A stretch of DNA of 64,000 nt, from the NCBI RefSeq assembly GCF_016801775.1, contig NZ_CP069004.1, positions 2,108,001 through 2,172,000 on the forward strand. Reading direction: 5' to 3'. Under the pieces are notes generated by a model. That model made no database searches. It was not told where the DNA came from and was given only the letters and a program-made list of their open reading frames with translations. This document shows, one piece after another, positions 19,230 to 27,497 of the stretch. A program made the position numbers and the translations under genes. This DNA is from Sulfitobacter mediterraneus (GTDB lineage Bacteria; Pseudomonadota; Alphaproteobacteria; Rhodobacterales; Rhodobacteraceae). Numbering within the stretch: position 1 is the stretch's first letter; the number at the start of each line of letters is the position of its first letter.

Positions 19230-19580
19230 ATGCCCCTCAAAGTGCGCAAGAACCAAAGTCCCAAGCCGCCGCAGCCGTGCATGTTGACGCATTGTATGGG
19301 CGTGATTTCCGGGGCATGGGCGGCCAATGTCATCTGGTCGCTGCGTGCCGGCCCGCGCCGCTTTAACGAGCTGCGCACAGATATTCCGCCAATCTCGGCC
19401 AAGGTGCTCTCGACCCGTTTGACGGAACTTGAGCAACGCGGTGTGCTGTCACGCAATGTCCAGCCAACCTCGCCCCCTTCGGTTGAATATGCCCTGACGG
19501 AGCTGGGCAGCGAACTAGTGCCTGCGCTTGAGGCCATCGTAGAAGTGGGCCACCGTCTCAAGATGCGCGAAGAGGGATAA
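19230..19580 (+). CDS. HxlR-family transcriptional regulator
   Basis: A 116-residue winged-helix protein. The family Cys is present in PPQPCMLTHCMGVISGAW, followed by the recognition region (RRFNELRTDIPPISAKVLSTRLTELEQRGVLSR) and the wing (SVEYALTELGSELVPAL). HxlR proteins typically sense formaldehyde, quinones or other electrophiles through a Cys. It is divergent from the GST operon and very likely controls it. A TTG start at 19197 is possible; ATG 19230 fits the family length better. Confidence 0.85.
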   Translation: MPLKVRKNQSPKPPQPCMLTHCMGVISGAWAANVIWSLRAGPRRFNELRTDIPPISAKVLSTRLTELEQRGVLSRNVQPTSPPSVEYALTELGSELVPALEAIVEVGHRLKMREEG

Positions 19581-19823
19581 GTCCCTGACCCGAGCAACAG
19601 AAATAGGGTTCTGGCACTTCCGGGACTGAGATCAAAAGCGCAATCAAGGGGTCGGTCAGTGCAAGATCCGGATCAAAGCTGCCGGAAATCGCAGCTTATG
19701 TCAGTGTCCAGATTGCGGGGTGGCTCGGTCATATAGTGGCCCACTCCACCCTGTGCGCAACCAAGCCAGAAATCACGCGGAAATTCGGGCCAGGCTCGAC
19801 ATGATCAAATCATTTGGGGGTAG
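19581..19823. other. Intergenic region left of the mini-island
   Basis: No gene, RNA or strong hairpin seen between the HxlR gene and the left 15-bp repeat. Confidence 0.4.
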
Positions 19824-19838
19824 TGGCGGACCGAGGAG
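19824..19838. repeat. Left attachment-like repeat (copy of tRNA-Arg 3' end)
   Basis: The 15 bases TGGCGGACCGAGGAG are identical to 21360-21374, the last 15 bases of the tRNA-Arg gene (including CCA) as read on this strand. The copies are in direct orientation and 1,536 bp apart, as expected for attL/attR of an element integrated at a tRNA 3' end. Confidence 0.6.
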
Positions 19839-19870
19839 AAAGGCTCTAAGCGTTGAAAAATATAAGCAAA

Positions 19871-20098
19871 ATGCCTCCTGAACATTTTTTGGCACCTATA
19901 TTTGTCAATGACTTATATTACCAACTGTTCAGGTTTTCTGGCAGAGATCTAGGTCTCTTCATCGCACCACAGCTCAGAAGATCACTCGAATCAAGAATGT
20001 TCTTTTGGGATGTTGGATTTGAGGGATGCCATTGCGCCAGCACTCCAGCTGATGGGAACACGGCATACTATTTACATCAATGTTGCGGCGTTCTTTAG
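19871..20098 (+). CDS. Doubtful 75-residue ORF inside the mini-island
   Basis: ATG 19871 (or TTG 19853) opens a frame beginning MPPEHFLAPIFVNDLYYQ, with AT-richer codons than the flanking genes. No ribosome binding site is obvious and no family is recognised. It may be a remnant of a cargo gene. The stretch from 20099 to 20302 holds nothing recognisable. Confidence 0.2.
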   Translation: MPPEHFLAPIFVNDLYYQLFRFSGRDLGLFIAPQLRRSLESRMFFWDVGFEGCHCASTPADGNTAYYLHQCCGVL

Positions 20099-20302
20099 AA
20101 CGTCTCTCAAGTTCGAAGTCGGCGATATTCTCGACTAAAGTTACGGTATTGATTTAATACTATCTACTGCTAGAATCGCCATGCAGGATCGCTTGGTAAC
20201 CGCTGCTCCGAACAACAGATGAGGGGCGGGCTGATGGACGCTCGACTCATAGGATATTGGGCTATCGCGATCAGTCAAAATGGCCCCGATCCTGCACCAA
20301 CT

Positions 20303-21151
20303 CTACAACTCTCTTGCAGAAAAACCATGGTGTTTGAAAAACTCTGCTTGGGTGGAGGTTAGCCCGATGGAGCGATAGTGCGGAGGAAGCAAAACCACTC
20401 CGAAATCACGCCTTTCCCCTACTTCATCTTTACAAATGGCAGATCTAAGTGCCAGCGCAGGCTTGTTGGTCCATCGCTTCCCCTCGGGATTGATCGCTTG
20501 ATACGAAGCGCTGGCAACAATATCAGCAAATTGCAATCCGGCTTCCATATAGTGAGGAACGTAGTCAACCAACCGAAAGCTGATAAACCGAAAGTCGATC
20601 TGTCGTTTGTCGAGAACGGGGACGTGCTGATATCTTAACTTTTCAAAGTAGGCTTTCGTTTGGCTGTAAGAATGCCCGCCCCTCTGACTGAAAATCACTC
20701 GAATTTTGTCATCTTGCCCCGGGTGACCTGAGCAATCACGCGCACAAAAATCAGTCACTCGTTCCAACAACACCCTAACCAACCAGTTGTAGAACCATTG
20801 CTGGCCACCTGCCTGAGCTGCGCGTTCGTTACTATAGCCCTTCATGTTTTTTTTGTTTGAAGCCACTACGAAAGCTCGCCCAGGATGCGATGCAAGTACA
20901 GCAGCCGCTCGTTCTTGTTTTTTGGGGCTTAGTTTTCGGTAATGAAGTGCACGTGATCGACAGTTAATATCGCTGATCAGAGCGTCTAACCATTCAGCGC
21001 ATTTGGACTCGTTTTCTGCGCGCACCAGATAGCCTGAAAGAACTAACCATTCGGACGCTCCATTCGCGTCAATAGGTTGCACACGTTTGAGGCCATCGTC
21101 ACCAGCTTCATCAATGTAAAGAACATAGCCATATTTTGGTGGTTGAGTCAT
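20303..21151 (-). CDS. DUF3800 protein
   Basis: A 282-residue protein of the DUF3800 family, marked by the N-terminal YVLYIDEAGDDG with its acidic residues, the central HYRKLSPKKQERAA and the C-terminal GLQFADIVASASYQA with a conserved Asp. These acidic residues fit an RNase H-like nuclease fold, but no activity is established for the family. Members are common on phages, plasmids and islands. The gene is less GC-rich than its surroundings and lies within a direct-repeat-bounded segment next to tRNA-Arg, consistent with horizontal gain. ATG 21151 is preferred to the TTG seven codons upstream. Confidence 0.75.
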   Translation of the reverse strand: MTQPPKYGYVLYIDEAGDDGLKRVQPIDANGASEWLVLSGYLVRAENESKCAEWLDALISDINCRSRALHYRKLSPKKQERAAAVLASHPGRAFVVASNKKNMKGYSNERAAQAGGQQWFYNWLVRVLLERVTDFCARDCSGHPGQDDKIRVIFSQRGGHSYSQTKAYFEKLRYQHVPVLDKRQIDFRFISFRLVDYVPHYMEAGLQFADIVASASYQAINPEGKRWTNKPALALRSAICKDEVGERRDFGVVLLPPHYRSIGLTSTQAEFFKHHGFSAREL

Positions 21152-21359
21152 TGCTTCGCTTTCACTGCACAACTCAATCTTCTGTCGATCAGGCCGATTC
21201 TACAACGCTAGGGTGCAGGCACTATCAAATTGATCGCCAAATAACAAAGCGCTCGGTTTCTGCTCACAGAATTCGAAGCGGGAAGGCAAATTTTTCGCAT
21301 CGAAGAATCCTGAACAAAATTCCTATAAGGCATTGTCTTTAAAGGATTATTTGCAATGT

Positions 21360-21374
21360 TGGCGGACCGAGGAG
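21360..21374. repeat. Right attachment-like repeat within tRNA-Arg
   Basis: Identical to 19824-19838 over 15 bases; the match ends at the next base on each side. It covers the CCA end and the 3' acceptor strand of the tRNA gene, the usual target of tyrosine integrases. Confidence 0.6.
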
Positions 21375-21436
21375 GATTCGAACCCCCGACCCCTTGATTC
21401 GTAGTCAAGTACTCTATCCAGCTGAGCTATCGGTCC
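21360..21436 (-). tRNA. tRNA-Arg (anticodon ACG)
   Basis: A 77-nt cloverleaf with encoded CCA. The acceptor stem is GGACCGA with TCGGTCC, the D-arm has AGCTCAGCTGGATAGAG, the anticodon stem-loop is CTTGACTACGAATCAAG with anticodon ACG, and the T-loop is GGGGGTTCGAATCC. A good promoter lies just upstream. Confidence 0.97.
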
Positions 21437-21446
21437 ACTGAGGCGC

Positions 21447-21475
21447 GGTTTAGTCGGCCCGCGCGGGGTTTGCAA
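21447..21475 (-). promoter_or_regulatory. Promoter of tRNA-Arg
   Basis: On the minus strand TTGCAA (-35, 21470-21475) and TAAACC (-10, 21447-21452) are separated by exactly 17 bp and end 10 bp before the mature tRNA. TTGC-type -35 boxes are typical of alphaproteobacterial tRNA promoters. Confidence 0.65.
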
Positions 21476-21588
21476 GCCTGTTTTCCCGACTTTTTACGAT
21501 TAGGTGATTTTCATACTCCAGCACCATCGAACCGGCACTCGGGACGCCTTATTTGCAATGGCCTGCGACCGGCTGACCAGTGCCCGCC

Positions 21589-22974
21589 CTACAAGGTGCC
21601 GTCGCCTTTTGGCAGGGTCACTCTGAAACATGTACCGTCCTGACCAGTCCGCACAAGGTGCAATGACCCGCCGTGGCCTTTGACAAGCTCGGCCGCAATC
21701 GCAAGGCCCAGACCGGAGCCGCCCTTGCGTGCACCGCCCTGAAAAGGCGTAAAGAGATGTTCCTGCGCCTTCGGTGGCAGGCCCGGCCCGGTGTCAGAGA
21801 CGTCAATGTGCCAGGCAGCATCATCTTCAAGTGCCGTGACGCCGATTTCGCCCTCTTGCCCCGTTGCCATCAAGGCTTGCCGCGCATTGCGCACCAAATT
21901 CGACAGAACGCGGTACATCTGTTCCGGATCAGCCCGCAGCTGCATGCCCGCTGGCACGTTCACTGCAAAGCTGAGGTTCTGGTCGCGGCTCGCCAGCCGC
22001 TCTGCCTCGATCGCGTCCTCGACCAGTTCGGCCATGGACATCATCGTGAGGGTCGGCCCCGGTTCCTCGGCCTTGCCAAAGGCCAGCGTCGACTCGCACA
22101 GGTGAACCGCGCGGGTGATGGAGCCAACCAGCTTGGGTGCAAGCCGCCGCACGGTCGGGTCTTCGGAGGTTTCGATACGGTCGGTAAACAGCTGCGCCGC
22201 GGCAAGGATGTTGCGCAGATCGTGACTGATCTTGCTGACAGCAGAGCCAAGCTGCGCCAGGCGTTCCTTTTGCTTGAGCGCCTGGGTCAAATCGGTCTGC
22301 ATCATTTTCAGCGCCACCTCTGCCTCGCGCAATTCCGTCACGCTGGCCGAGGGTTCAATGATCCGCCGGGCATCTTCGGGCGCACGCGCATAGCGTTGCA
22401 TATGCCCAACCACGCCCTTGATCGGTTTGAGCAGTAAGGCCCGCATCGCCAGAAAGAGCAGCAACGCGGTGATCACCGATATCACCGCCGACAGAACCAG
22501 AATGCGCAGGCCATAGTCGATCATCGCCATGCGCATCGGCGCGGTTTCCATCGTGATCTCGATCAGTAGACCGGCTTCGCGCACAGGCTCTCCCATGACG
22601 CGGATCACCTCGTTCTGAGGGCGGAACAGGCGGCGCATCGCATCGCGGATCAGCACCATCGCCGTTGCATCGCGCAGATCGACAGTGGCGGCGATGGTTT
22701 GCGGCATATCGGAGGACAGCATCAGCTGGCGCACCTCATCGCGGCGCAGCACCACGTTGAACACCTCGGCGTTCTTGAGCAACTCCTCCTCAAGTGCGGG
22801 ATCAAGCATATCATCGGCCAGCAACGCCAGAGAGGCGATCTGCGCCCGTTCAAGCCGGTTGAGCATGTAGTCTTCGCGGAACCGCGCAATGGAGGGGACA
22901 AAGATCATCACTTCGGCCACCATCACAAAGATTGTCGTCAGGATCAGCAATCGCCCGGACAGGGAGTTGATCAT
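21589..22974 (-). CDS. Membrane sensor histidine kinase
   Basis: A 461-residue kinase: a first membrane helix at about 8-28, a periplasmic region to about 150, a second helix at about 155-178, a HAMP linker, the phospho-acceptor box SKISHDLRNILAAAQL near residue 250, and a C-terminal ATPase domain with NLVRNARQAL (N box), DTGPGLPPKAQEHLF (G1) and GSGLGLAIAAELV (G2). Start ATG 22974 follows GAAGG; a GTG lies 4 codons upstream. No response regulator is adjacent. It trails the flavoprotein gene by about 50 bp, possibly in one operon. The signal is unknown. Confidence 0.88.
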   Translation of the reverse strand: MINSLSGRLLILTTIFVMVAEVMIFVPSIARFREDYMLNRLERAQIASLALLADDMLDPALEEELLKNAEVFNVVLRRDEVRQLMLSSDMPQTIAATVDLRDATAMVLIRDAMRRLFRPQNEVIRVMGEPVREAGLLIEITMETAPMRMAMIDYGLRILVLSAVISVITALLLFLAMRALLLKPIKGVVGHMQRYARAPEDARRIIEPSASVTELREAEVALKMMQTDLTQALKQKERLAQLGSAVSKISHDLRNILAAAQLFTDRIETSEDPTVRRLAPKLVGSITRAVHLCESTLAFGKAEEPGPTLTMMSMAELVEDAIEAERLASRDQNLSFAVNVPAGMQLRADPEQMYRVLSNLVRNARQALMATGQEGEIGVTALEDDAAWHIDVSDTGPGLPPKAQEHLFTPFQGGARKGGSGLGLAIAAELVKGHGGSLHLVRTGQDGTCFRVTLPKGDGTL

Positions 22975-23024
22975 CGTGGCCTTCACCCTCTAACCCTTCG
23001 CACAAAACACCATGTTCGCCCCCT

Positions 23025-24443
23025 TCAGGGCAGAAACCGCTGTACCAGCCCCACCACCCGTTTGACCATTGGGCTTTCAAAAAGGCGCGGGCTGAAATAG
23101 GCACCCGCCGCACGTTTGTTGATCTCGCCGATGGTTGGATAGGGTGCAACCATAGCGGCAATCTGGCTCATTTTCATATTATTGGCCAGCGCCAAGGCCC
23201 AAAGATTGATCAACTCGCCCGCCTGATAGCCGACAATCGACGCACCGACCGGGCGGCCCTTGACCACCATCACTTTGATCAGGCCCTTTGTCTTGCGTTC
23301 GGCAATGGCGCGATCGTTGTGGTTGTAGTGAAACCGCACGACCTCCAACTTGTCGCCGTGTTGCTCTTTCGCTTGCGCCTCGGACAACCCGACCTGAGAC
23401 AGCTCAGGGTCGGTATAGGTGGCCCATGGGATATGGGCCGTCTTGGCCTTGCTGGGCAGGCCAAACAGCATGGACCGAATGATCACTCCGGCATGATAGC
23501 CTGCCACATGGGTAAATTGCAGCCCGCCCGCAACATCGCCGATGGCATAGACCTTGCGGTTTGTGGTACGCAGGCCGTCATCAACCTTGATCCCGTTGCG
23601 CAGGGGTTCGATCCCGGCCCTTTCCAAATCAAGCCTCTCCGTGTTGGCCTTGCGGCCCACTGCCATCAACAGATGCGAGCCTTTGAAACGCCGGCCATCT
23701 TCGGCCAGCACTTCAATTGCGCCCGCCTTGCCACGCACTTCGGAAACCTTCGCGCCTTCCTCGATCACCACGCCTTCATCGCGCAGCGATTGCAGAACGA
23801 TCTCGGCCAGCTCCGGATCATCCTTGCCCAGCGCGGTTGCCCCTTCGATGACAGTGACCTTGCATCCCATGCGAACATGGGCCTGCGCCATTTCCATCCC
23901 AATCGGACCGCCGCCCACAATCAACAGATGCGCGGGCTTCTCGCGCAGCTCGAACAATGTCTCATTGGTCTCGTATGGCACCTGATCCAGACCATTGATC
24001 GGCGGAACGAAGGGTGACGATCCCGTGGCGATCACGATCCGCCTTGCGGTGATTACGGTATCGCCCGCCTGTACCTCGGTCTCGGAAACAAACCGCCCGT
24101 ATTCCTCAATCACCCGCACGCCAAGGCCTTCGAACCGCTCAACGCTATCCACCGGGGCAATCTGCGCGATGACATCGGCGACGTGATCCTTGGCCGCCGC
24201 GTAATCTACCTCGCCGGGCGCATCGGCAACACCGAATTGCGCCGCATGGGTTTGGCCATGGGCCGCCTTGCCGGTCGCAATCAGCGCCTTGGAAGGCACA
24301 CAGCCATAGTTCAGGCAATCGCCGCCCATCTTGTGACCTTCCAAAAGGGTGACATCCGCCCCCATTTGCACGGCCCCCGCGGCAACCGATAACCCGCCAG
24401 AACCAGCGCCGATGATCAACACATCTGTTTTGATCCGCTTCAT
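23025..24443 (-). CDS. Mercuric reductase-like FAD-dependent disulfide oxidoreductase
   Basis: A 472-residue class I pyridine nucleotide-disulfide oxidoreductase: FAD loop DVLIIGAGSGGLSVAAGA, redox-active GDCLNYGCVPSKAL (Cys-x4-Cys), NAD(P) loop LLIVGGGPIGMEMAQAH, and a C-terminal dimerisation domain. It lacks the N-terminal heavy-metal domain and the C-terminal vicinal Cys pair of true MerA, so mercury is probably not its substrate. Its ATG overlaps the stop of the VTT-domain gene (ATGA, 24440-24443). This pair (TVP38/TMEM64 plus MerA-like) recurs widely in bacteria; its role is not settled. Confidence 0.88.
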   Translation of the reverse strand: MKRIKTDVLIIGAGSGGLSVAAGAVQMGADVTLLEGHKMGGDCLNYGCVPSKALIATGKAAHGQTHAAQFGVADAPGEVDYAAAKDHVADVIAQIAPVDSVERFEGLGVRVIEEYGRFVSETEVQAGDTVITARRIVIATGSSPFVPPINGLDQVPYETNETLFELREKPAHLLIVGGGPIGMEMAQAHVRMGCKVTVIEGATALGKDDPELAEIVLQSLRDEGVVIEEGAKVSEVRGKAGAIEVLAEDGRRFKGSHLLMAVGRKANTERLDLERAGIEPLRNGIKVDDGLRTTNRKVYAIGDVAGGLQFTHVAGYHAGVIIRSMLFGLPSKAKTAHIPWATYTDPELSQVGLSEAQAKEQHGDKLEVVRFHYNHNDRAIAERKTKGLIKVMVVKGRPVGASIVGYQAGELINLWALALANNMKMSQIAAMVAPYPTIGEINKRAAGAYFSPRLFESPMVKRVVGLVQRFLP

Positions 24444-25183
24444 TTCAGCAGCTCCTTTTTGCCGGTCACGGCTTTGATGATGATGGGCAATACCGACAAT
24501 GCGCACAGGCCAAGGATCGGCAGAAGAATATGCGGCTCAAAGATGATCCCCAGATTGGCCGTTTCACCAGCGGCGAACACCGCGCCCAACCCCGCACCAA
24601 CCGAAGTATAGACAACCGCCCCCGGAATGATCCCCAGAAAGGTTGAAACCGCAAACCGGTACAGCGGCACACCCAGAAACGCCGGCAACAGATTGGCCAC
24701 AAAGAACGGCACCGCCGGCACCAGCCGGATAAAGAACAACATCGACCACTGGTTGTCATCGATACCCTGCTTGATCTTACGCACCATCCCTTCGGAGGCA
24801 TCCATCCGTGCCTTGAGCCGTTCCCCCAACCCCATGCGGGCGGCCTGAAAGATAACGATCGCGCCAATTGTCGCCCCGGTCACGTTGAAAACCGTGCCCA
24901 GCGCGGTGCCGAACAGAAAGCCGCCGGTCAGCGTGGCAATGGTTGCACCGGGCAGCGAAAAGGCAACGATCAGCACGTAAAACAGCACAAATATCAAAGC
25001 GGTCAGCAGATAATTGCTGTCGCGAAAGGCGATCAGCGCCTCGCGGTTGTCACGCAGCGTGTCAAAGCTGAGGTAATCGCGCAAGGTGAACGCCCCGATG
25101 GCCGCAACCACCGCAATCGCGATCAGGGGCGCATAACGGGCCACGGTAGATTTTTCGTCATTAGAATCAGTCATCAGGCTCAT
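24440..25183 (-). CDS. TVP38/TMEM64 (VTT-domain) membrane protein
   Basis: A 247-residue inner-membrane protein with a hydrophobic helix at about 20-38, several further helices, and the VTT/SNARE-associated core: FSLPGATIATLTGGFLFGTALG and RLVPAVPFFVANLLPAFLGVPL. DedA-superfamily relatives act as lipid or small-solute transporters or scramblases. It is coupled by overlap to the flavoprotein gene. GTG 25195 and ATG 25174 are alternative starts. Confidence 0.85.
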   Translation of the reverse strand: MSLMTDSNDEKSTVARYAPLIAIAVVAAIGAFTLRDYLSFDTLRDNREALIAFRDSNYLLTALIFVLFYVLIVAFSLPGATIATLTGGFLFGTALGTVFNVTGATIGAIVIFQAARMGLGERLKARMDASEGMVRKIKQGIDDNQWSMLFFIRLVPAVPFFVANLLPAFLGVPLYRFAVSTFLGIIPGAVVYTSVGAGLGAVFAAGETANLGIIFEPHILLPILGLCALSVLPIIIKAVTGKKELLK

Positions 25184-25482
25184 GTCTCGGACCACGGGAA
25201 GGGGAACAGGGTAGCGTTCCTATCTACATGGACTGTTGCAGCGCATGGCGACAGGTCTATCACGGGCGCTTGATCAGCGGTGTGGTTTTTGGCACCTGGC
25301 ACCCGTCCAAACCCCCGCATTGAAACATATGCAGCGTGTTTTTTGGAAATTGTTGCAAGACTCGCAGATTTCCGCCCCAGAGGGTTTGACTTGCCGCCCC
25401 AGCAGCTTTAGAGGACGGGCTTGAATTGACGCTGGCCGGAACGATTCCGAAGATCCAGTAAGTATTAAGTGGAGACGGAGCG
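25184..25482. other. Promoter region of rpmH
   Basis: Divergent region between the VTT gene and rpmH. Two plus-strand candidates were seen: TTGACT (near 25387) with TAGAGG 17 bp on, and TTGACG (near 25427) with GAAGAT 17 bp on. In several bacteria dnaA and the origin flank rpmH, but no DnaA-box cluster was found here. Confidence 0.3.
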
Positions 25483-25617
25483 ATGAAACGCACCTATCAA
25501 CCTTCGAACCTTGTGCGCAAGCGCCGCCACGGTTTCCGTGCACGCATGGCAACCAAAGCGGGCCGTAAGATCATCAACGCACGCCGCGCCCAGGGCCGGA
25601 AATCGCTGAGCGCGTAA
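25483..25617 (+). CDS. rpmH: Ribosomal protein L34
   Basis: A complete 44-residue L34, too short for a 60-codon cut-off. [20 protein letters not shown] opens it and [18 protein letters not shown] closes it. GGAGACGGAG precedes the ATG. A very basic rRNA-binding protein of the large subunit, followed by rnpA as in most bacteria. Confidence 0.97.
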   Translation: MKRTYQPSNLVRKRRHGFRARMATKAGRKIINARRAQGRKSLSA

Positions 25618-25641
25618 TCGCGCCAGACGGATTGACGTAAC

Positions 25642-26070
25642 ATGACACCGCCGGAGGCACCCAAAGATGGCACTGACGCCATGCTGCGGGATACGCCGCC
25701 GGCGGTTTCGTCATGTCTGACGGTCCTCACCAAACGCCCGGATTTTCAGCGCGCCAGCCGCGCCGCCCACACGGCCACGCCCGGTTTTGTCGTGCAAATG
25801 CGCAAGCGGCGCGAGAGTGAAACACCGGATGCGCCGGATCAGGTCCGCGTGGGTTTTACCTGTTCCAAGAAGGTCGGCAATGCCGTGGCTCGCAACCGCG
25901 CCAAACGGCGCCTGCGCGAGGTGGCCCGCCTGATCCTGCCGCAGCAGGGCAAACCCGGCCATGACTACGTGTTGATTGGCCGTAAGAACGCCACCGCTGA
26001 TTTGCCGTTTGATCAGCTTCTTGCCGATTTTCACAAGGCGCTTGGCATTCTACACGGCAAACGCCGGTGA
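25642..26070 (+). CDS. rnpA: Ribonuclease P protein component
   Basis: A 142-residue protein subunit of RNase P, which processes tRNA 5' ends with the catalytic RNA. The RNR signature region is GFTCSKKVGNAVARNRAKRRLREVARL and the C-terminal DYVLIGRKNATADLPF fits. The N-terminal 20 residues are variable; ATG 25681 (MLRDTPPA) is an alternative start. The gene overlaps yidD by 4 nt. Confidence 0.95.
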   Translation: MTPPEAPKDGTDAMLRDTPPAVSSCLTVLTKRPDFQRASRAAHTATPGFVVQMRKRRESETPDAPDQVRVGFTCSKKVGNAVARNRAKRRLREVARLILPQQGKPGHDYVLIGRKNATADLPFDQLLADFHKALGILHGKRR

Positions 26071-26288
26071 CCCCGCTTGCACGCATTCTGTCCTGGCCGG
26101 TGCTGGCCTACCGCGCCATCTTCAGCCCTTGGGTCGGCCATAATTGCCGCTACCACCCCACTTGCAGCGCCTATGCCCTTGAAGCGCTGCAAAAGCATGG
26201 CGGCCTAAAAGGCGGCTGGCTGGCTGCACGGCGCATAGCCCGATGCCACCCCTGGGGCCACAGCGGCATCGATAACGTCCCCGATTAA
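26067..26288 (+). CDS. yidD: Membrane protein insertion efficiency factor
   Basis: A 73-residue YidD with the family core WPVLAYRAIFSPWVG, CRYHPTCSAYALEALQKHG and RRIARCHPWGHSGIDNVP. It starts with GTG inside the rnpA stop (GTGA), so translation is coupled. It assists YidC-dependent insertion at the inner membrane; yidC lies 3.8 kb downstream, separated by unrelated genes. Confidence 0.95.
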   Translation: MTPLARILSWPVLAYRAIFSPWVGHNCRYHPTCSAYALEALQKHGGLKGGWLAARRIARCHPWGHSGIDNVPD

Positions 26289-26307
26289 TGCGCAATCGCC
26301 TGATTTT

Positions 26308-26367
26308 GGGTGAACCCCCGGAGATTTCAAAATCTCCGAACCGATTTCTTGCAAGAAATCGCACCCG
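26308..26367. repeat. Compound hairpin element after yidD
   Basis: Two perfect hairpins stand side by side: GGAGATTT-CA-AAATCTCC (26320-26337) and CGATTTCTT-GC-AAGAAATCG (26342-26361). GGGTG (26308-26312) and CACCC (26362-26366) could close both into a three-way junction. No U-tract follows. It lies between convergent genes and resembles a dispersed REP-type palindromic element more than a simple terminator. Confidence 0.5.
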
Positions 26368-26371
26368 CCCT

Positions 26372-27346
26372 TCACCGTTCCAGCACAAATTCATCCGTGC
26401 TCGTGGCAACTGGAGGTCGCCAACGGCTGCCTAGGGCAAAATGTTCTTTGGCGAGGCGGGCCAGCTGGGGCGAGCGGCGGGCATGGGCAGCCATCTCGCG
26501 CCCGATCATCCGGCGGGTGTCGCGCGGGCCATTGCGGTATTGCAGCGCCAGTGCCTGCACAAGACGAGCCTGCGTGCTTTCAGGCAGAGTCTCGGGCTGT
26601 AGATATTCCTCAAAAATCCGCTGTACGCCCGCTTTGCCCTCCAGCTCCGTCAACGCCACCGCAAAGGCCCCCAGATAGGGCAGATCCTGCCCCACCGCCT
26701 TGTCCAGCTCGGCCCTGAGATATGCGGCATAGGCGCGGTCTTTGGACAGACCGGCAAGCAACACCCGGATCGGCAATAGCGCCTCATCGCCTGATGCCAG
26801 ATCCTGAGGCAGGCGCTGCACCTTGGGCAGCGGCGCGGCGCGCAGGGTGGCATAGGGCACGCGGTCCAGTTCTTGCAGGGCCAGATCCCGCAGTTGTTGG
26901 TTGGGATCGTTCACCAACCGGGCAAAGAACCGCAGGCGCGGCCCGTCATCCCCGTAGATCCAATTGGATTGCTGCGCCATCACCTGCATGATCACCTGGG
27001 CAAAGCGTTCTTCCATCACCGCCAGAGGCAGCCAATGGCCATAGGCCCCATCCCGCGCCAGCAGCACCAGACCATCCTGCGGGGTGTTCAAGCGCCAGCC
27101 CGGTGGCACCTCCACTTCTGTCAGGGGCGGTCCTGCCAGGGTCTGTCTCACCCGGTAATGCCCTGCCCGGCCCGGCACCGGCTGGCCCAGCGCCACCTGT
27201 TCGGTCGCCAGCAGAACATCAACAAGCGTCGGATTGGGCGTATAGCCGTGGAAGGCACAGGCCTGCGCGCCGCCTGCACCCAGCGTCAGCGCAACGGCCA
27301 ACACCCATGCAAGTTGCCTTCTGCCCTTGCCCATAAGAGACCTCAT
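26372..27346 (-). CDS. Secreted protein of unknown function
   Basis: A 324-residue protein with an N-terminal signal peptide: a basic start (MGKGRRQ), the hydrophobic LAWVLAVALTLGAGG and an AQA cleavage site before CAFHGY. The mature part has an N-terminal beta-rich segment (to about 110) and then helical, repeat-like segments (FFARLVNDPNQQLRDLALQELDRVPY) that recall HEAT-type repeats. I do not recognise the family. ATG 27334 (MGKGRR) is an alternative start. It is antisense to the surrounding yidD and ttcA genes. Confidence 0.7.
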   Translation of the reverse strand: MRSLMGKGRRQLAWVLAVALTLGAGGAQACAFHGYTPNPTLVDVLLATEQVALGQPVPGRAGHYRVRQTLAGPPLTEVEVPPGWRLNTPQDGLVLLARDGAYGHWLPLAVMEERFAQVIMQVMAQQSNWIYGDDGPRLRFFARLVNDPNQQLRDLALQELDRVPYATLRAAPLPKVQRLPQDLASGDEALLPIRVLLAGLSKDRAYAAYLRAELDKAVGQDLPYLGAFAVALTELEGKAGVQRIFEEYLQPETLPESTQARLVQALALQYRNGPRDTRRMIGREMAAHARRSPQLARLAKEHFALGSRWRPPVATSTDEFVLER

Positions 27347-27497
27347 TCTTTGGCGGTTTTGCCTCTATCCCAAATTGTGCTGCGCCGCGCCAAGGGTCAA
27401 GACACACTCACGTCAGCAGCGCAGGGCGTGTCCTGTGGCACCCATCCCAATTATTCGGTGGATTGTGCCGCGCCGCGCCAACAGCTAGAGAAAGCCC

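Noticed and set aside
23025..24443. merA (mercury resistance)
   Set aside because: The N-terminal metal-binding domain and C-terminal Cys pair are missing and there are no other mer genes.
25184..25482. Possible chromosome origin next to rpmH
   Set aside because: No cluster of DnaA boxes, no dnaA or parAB genes in view.
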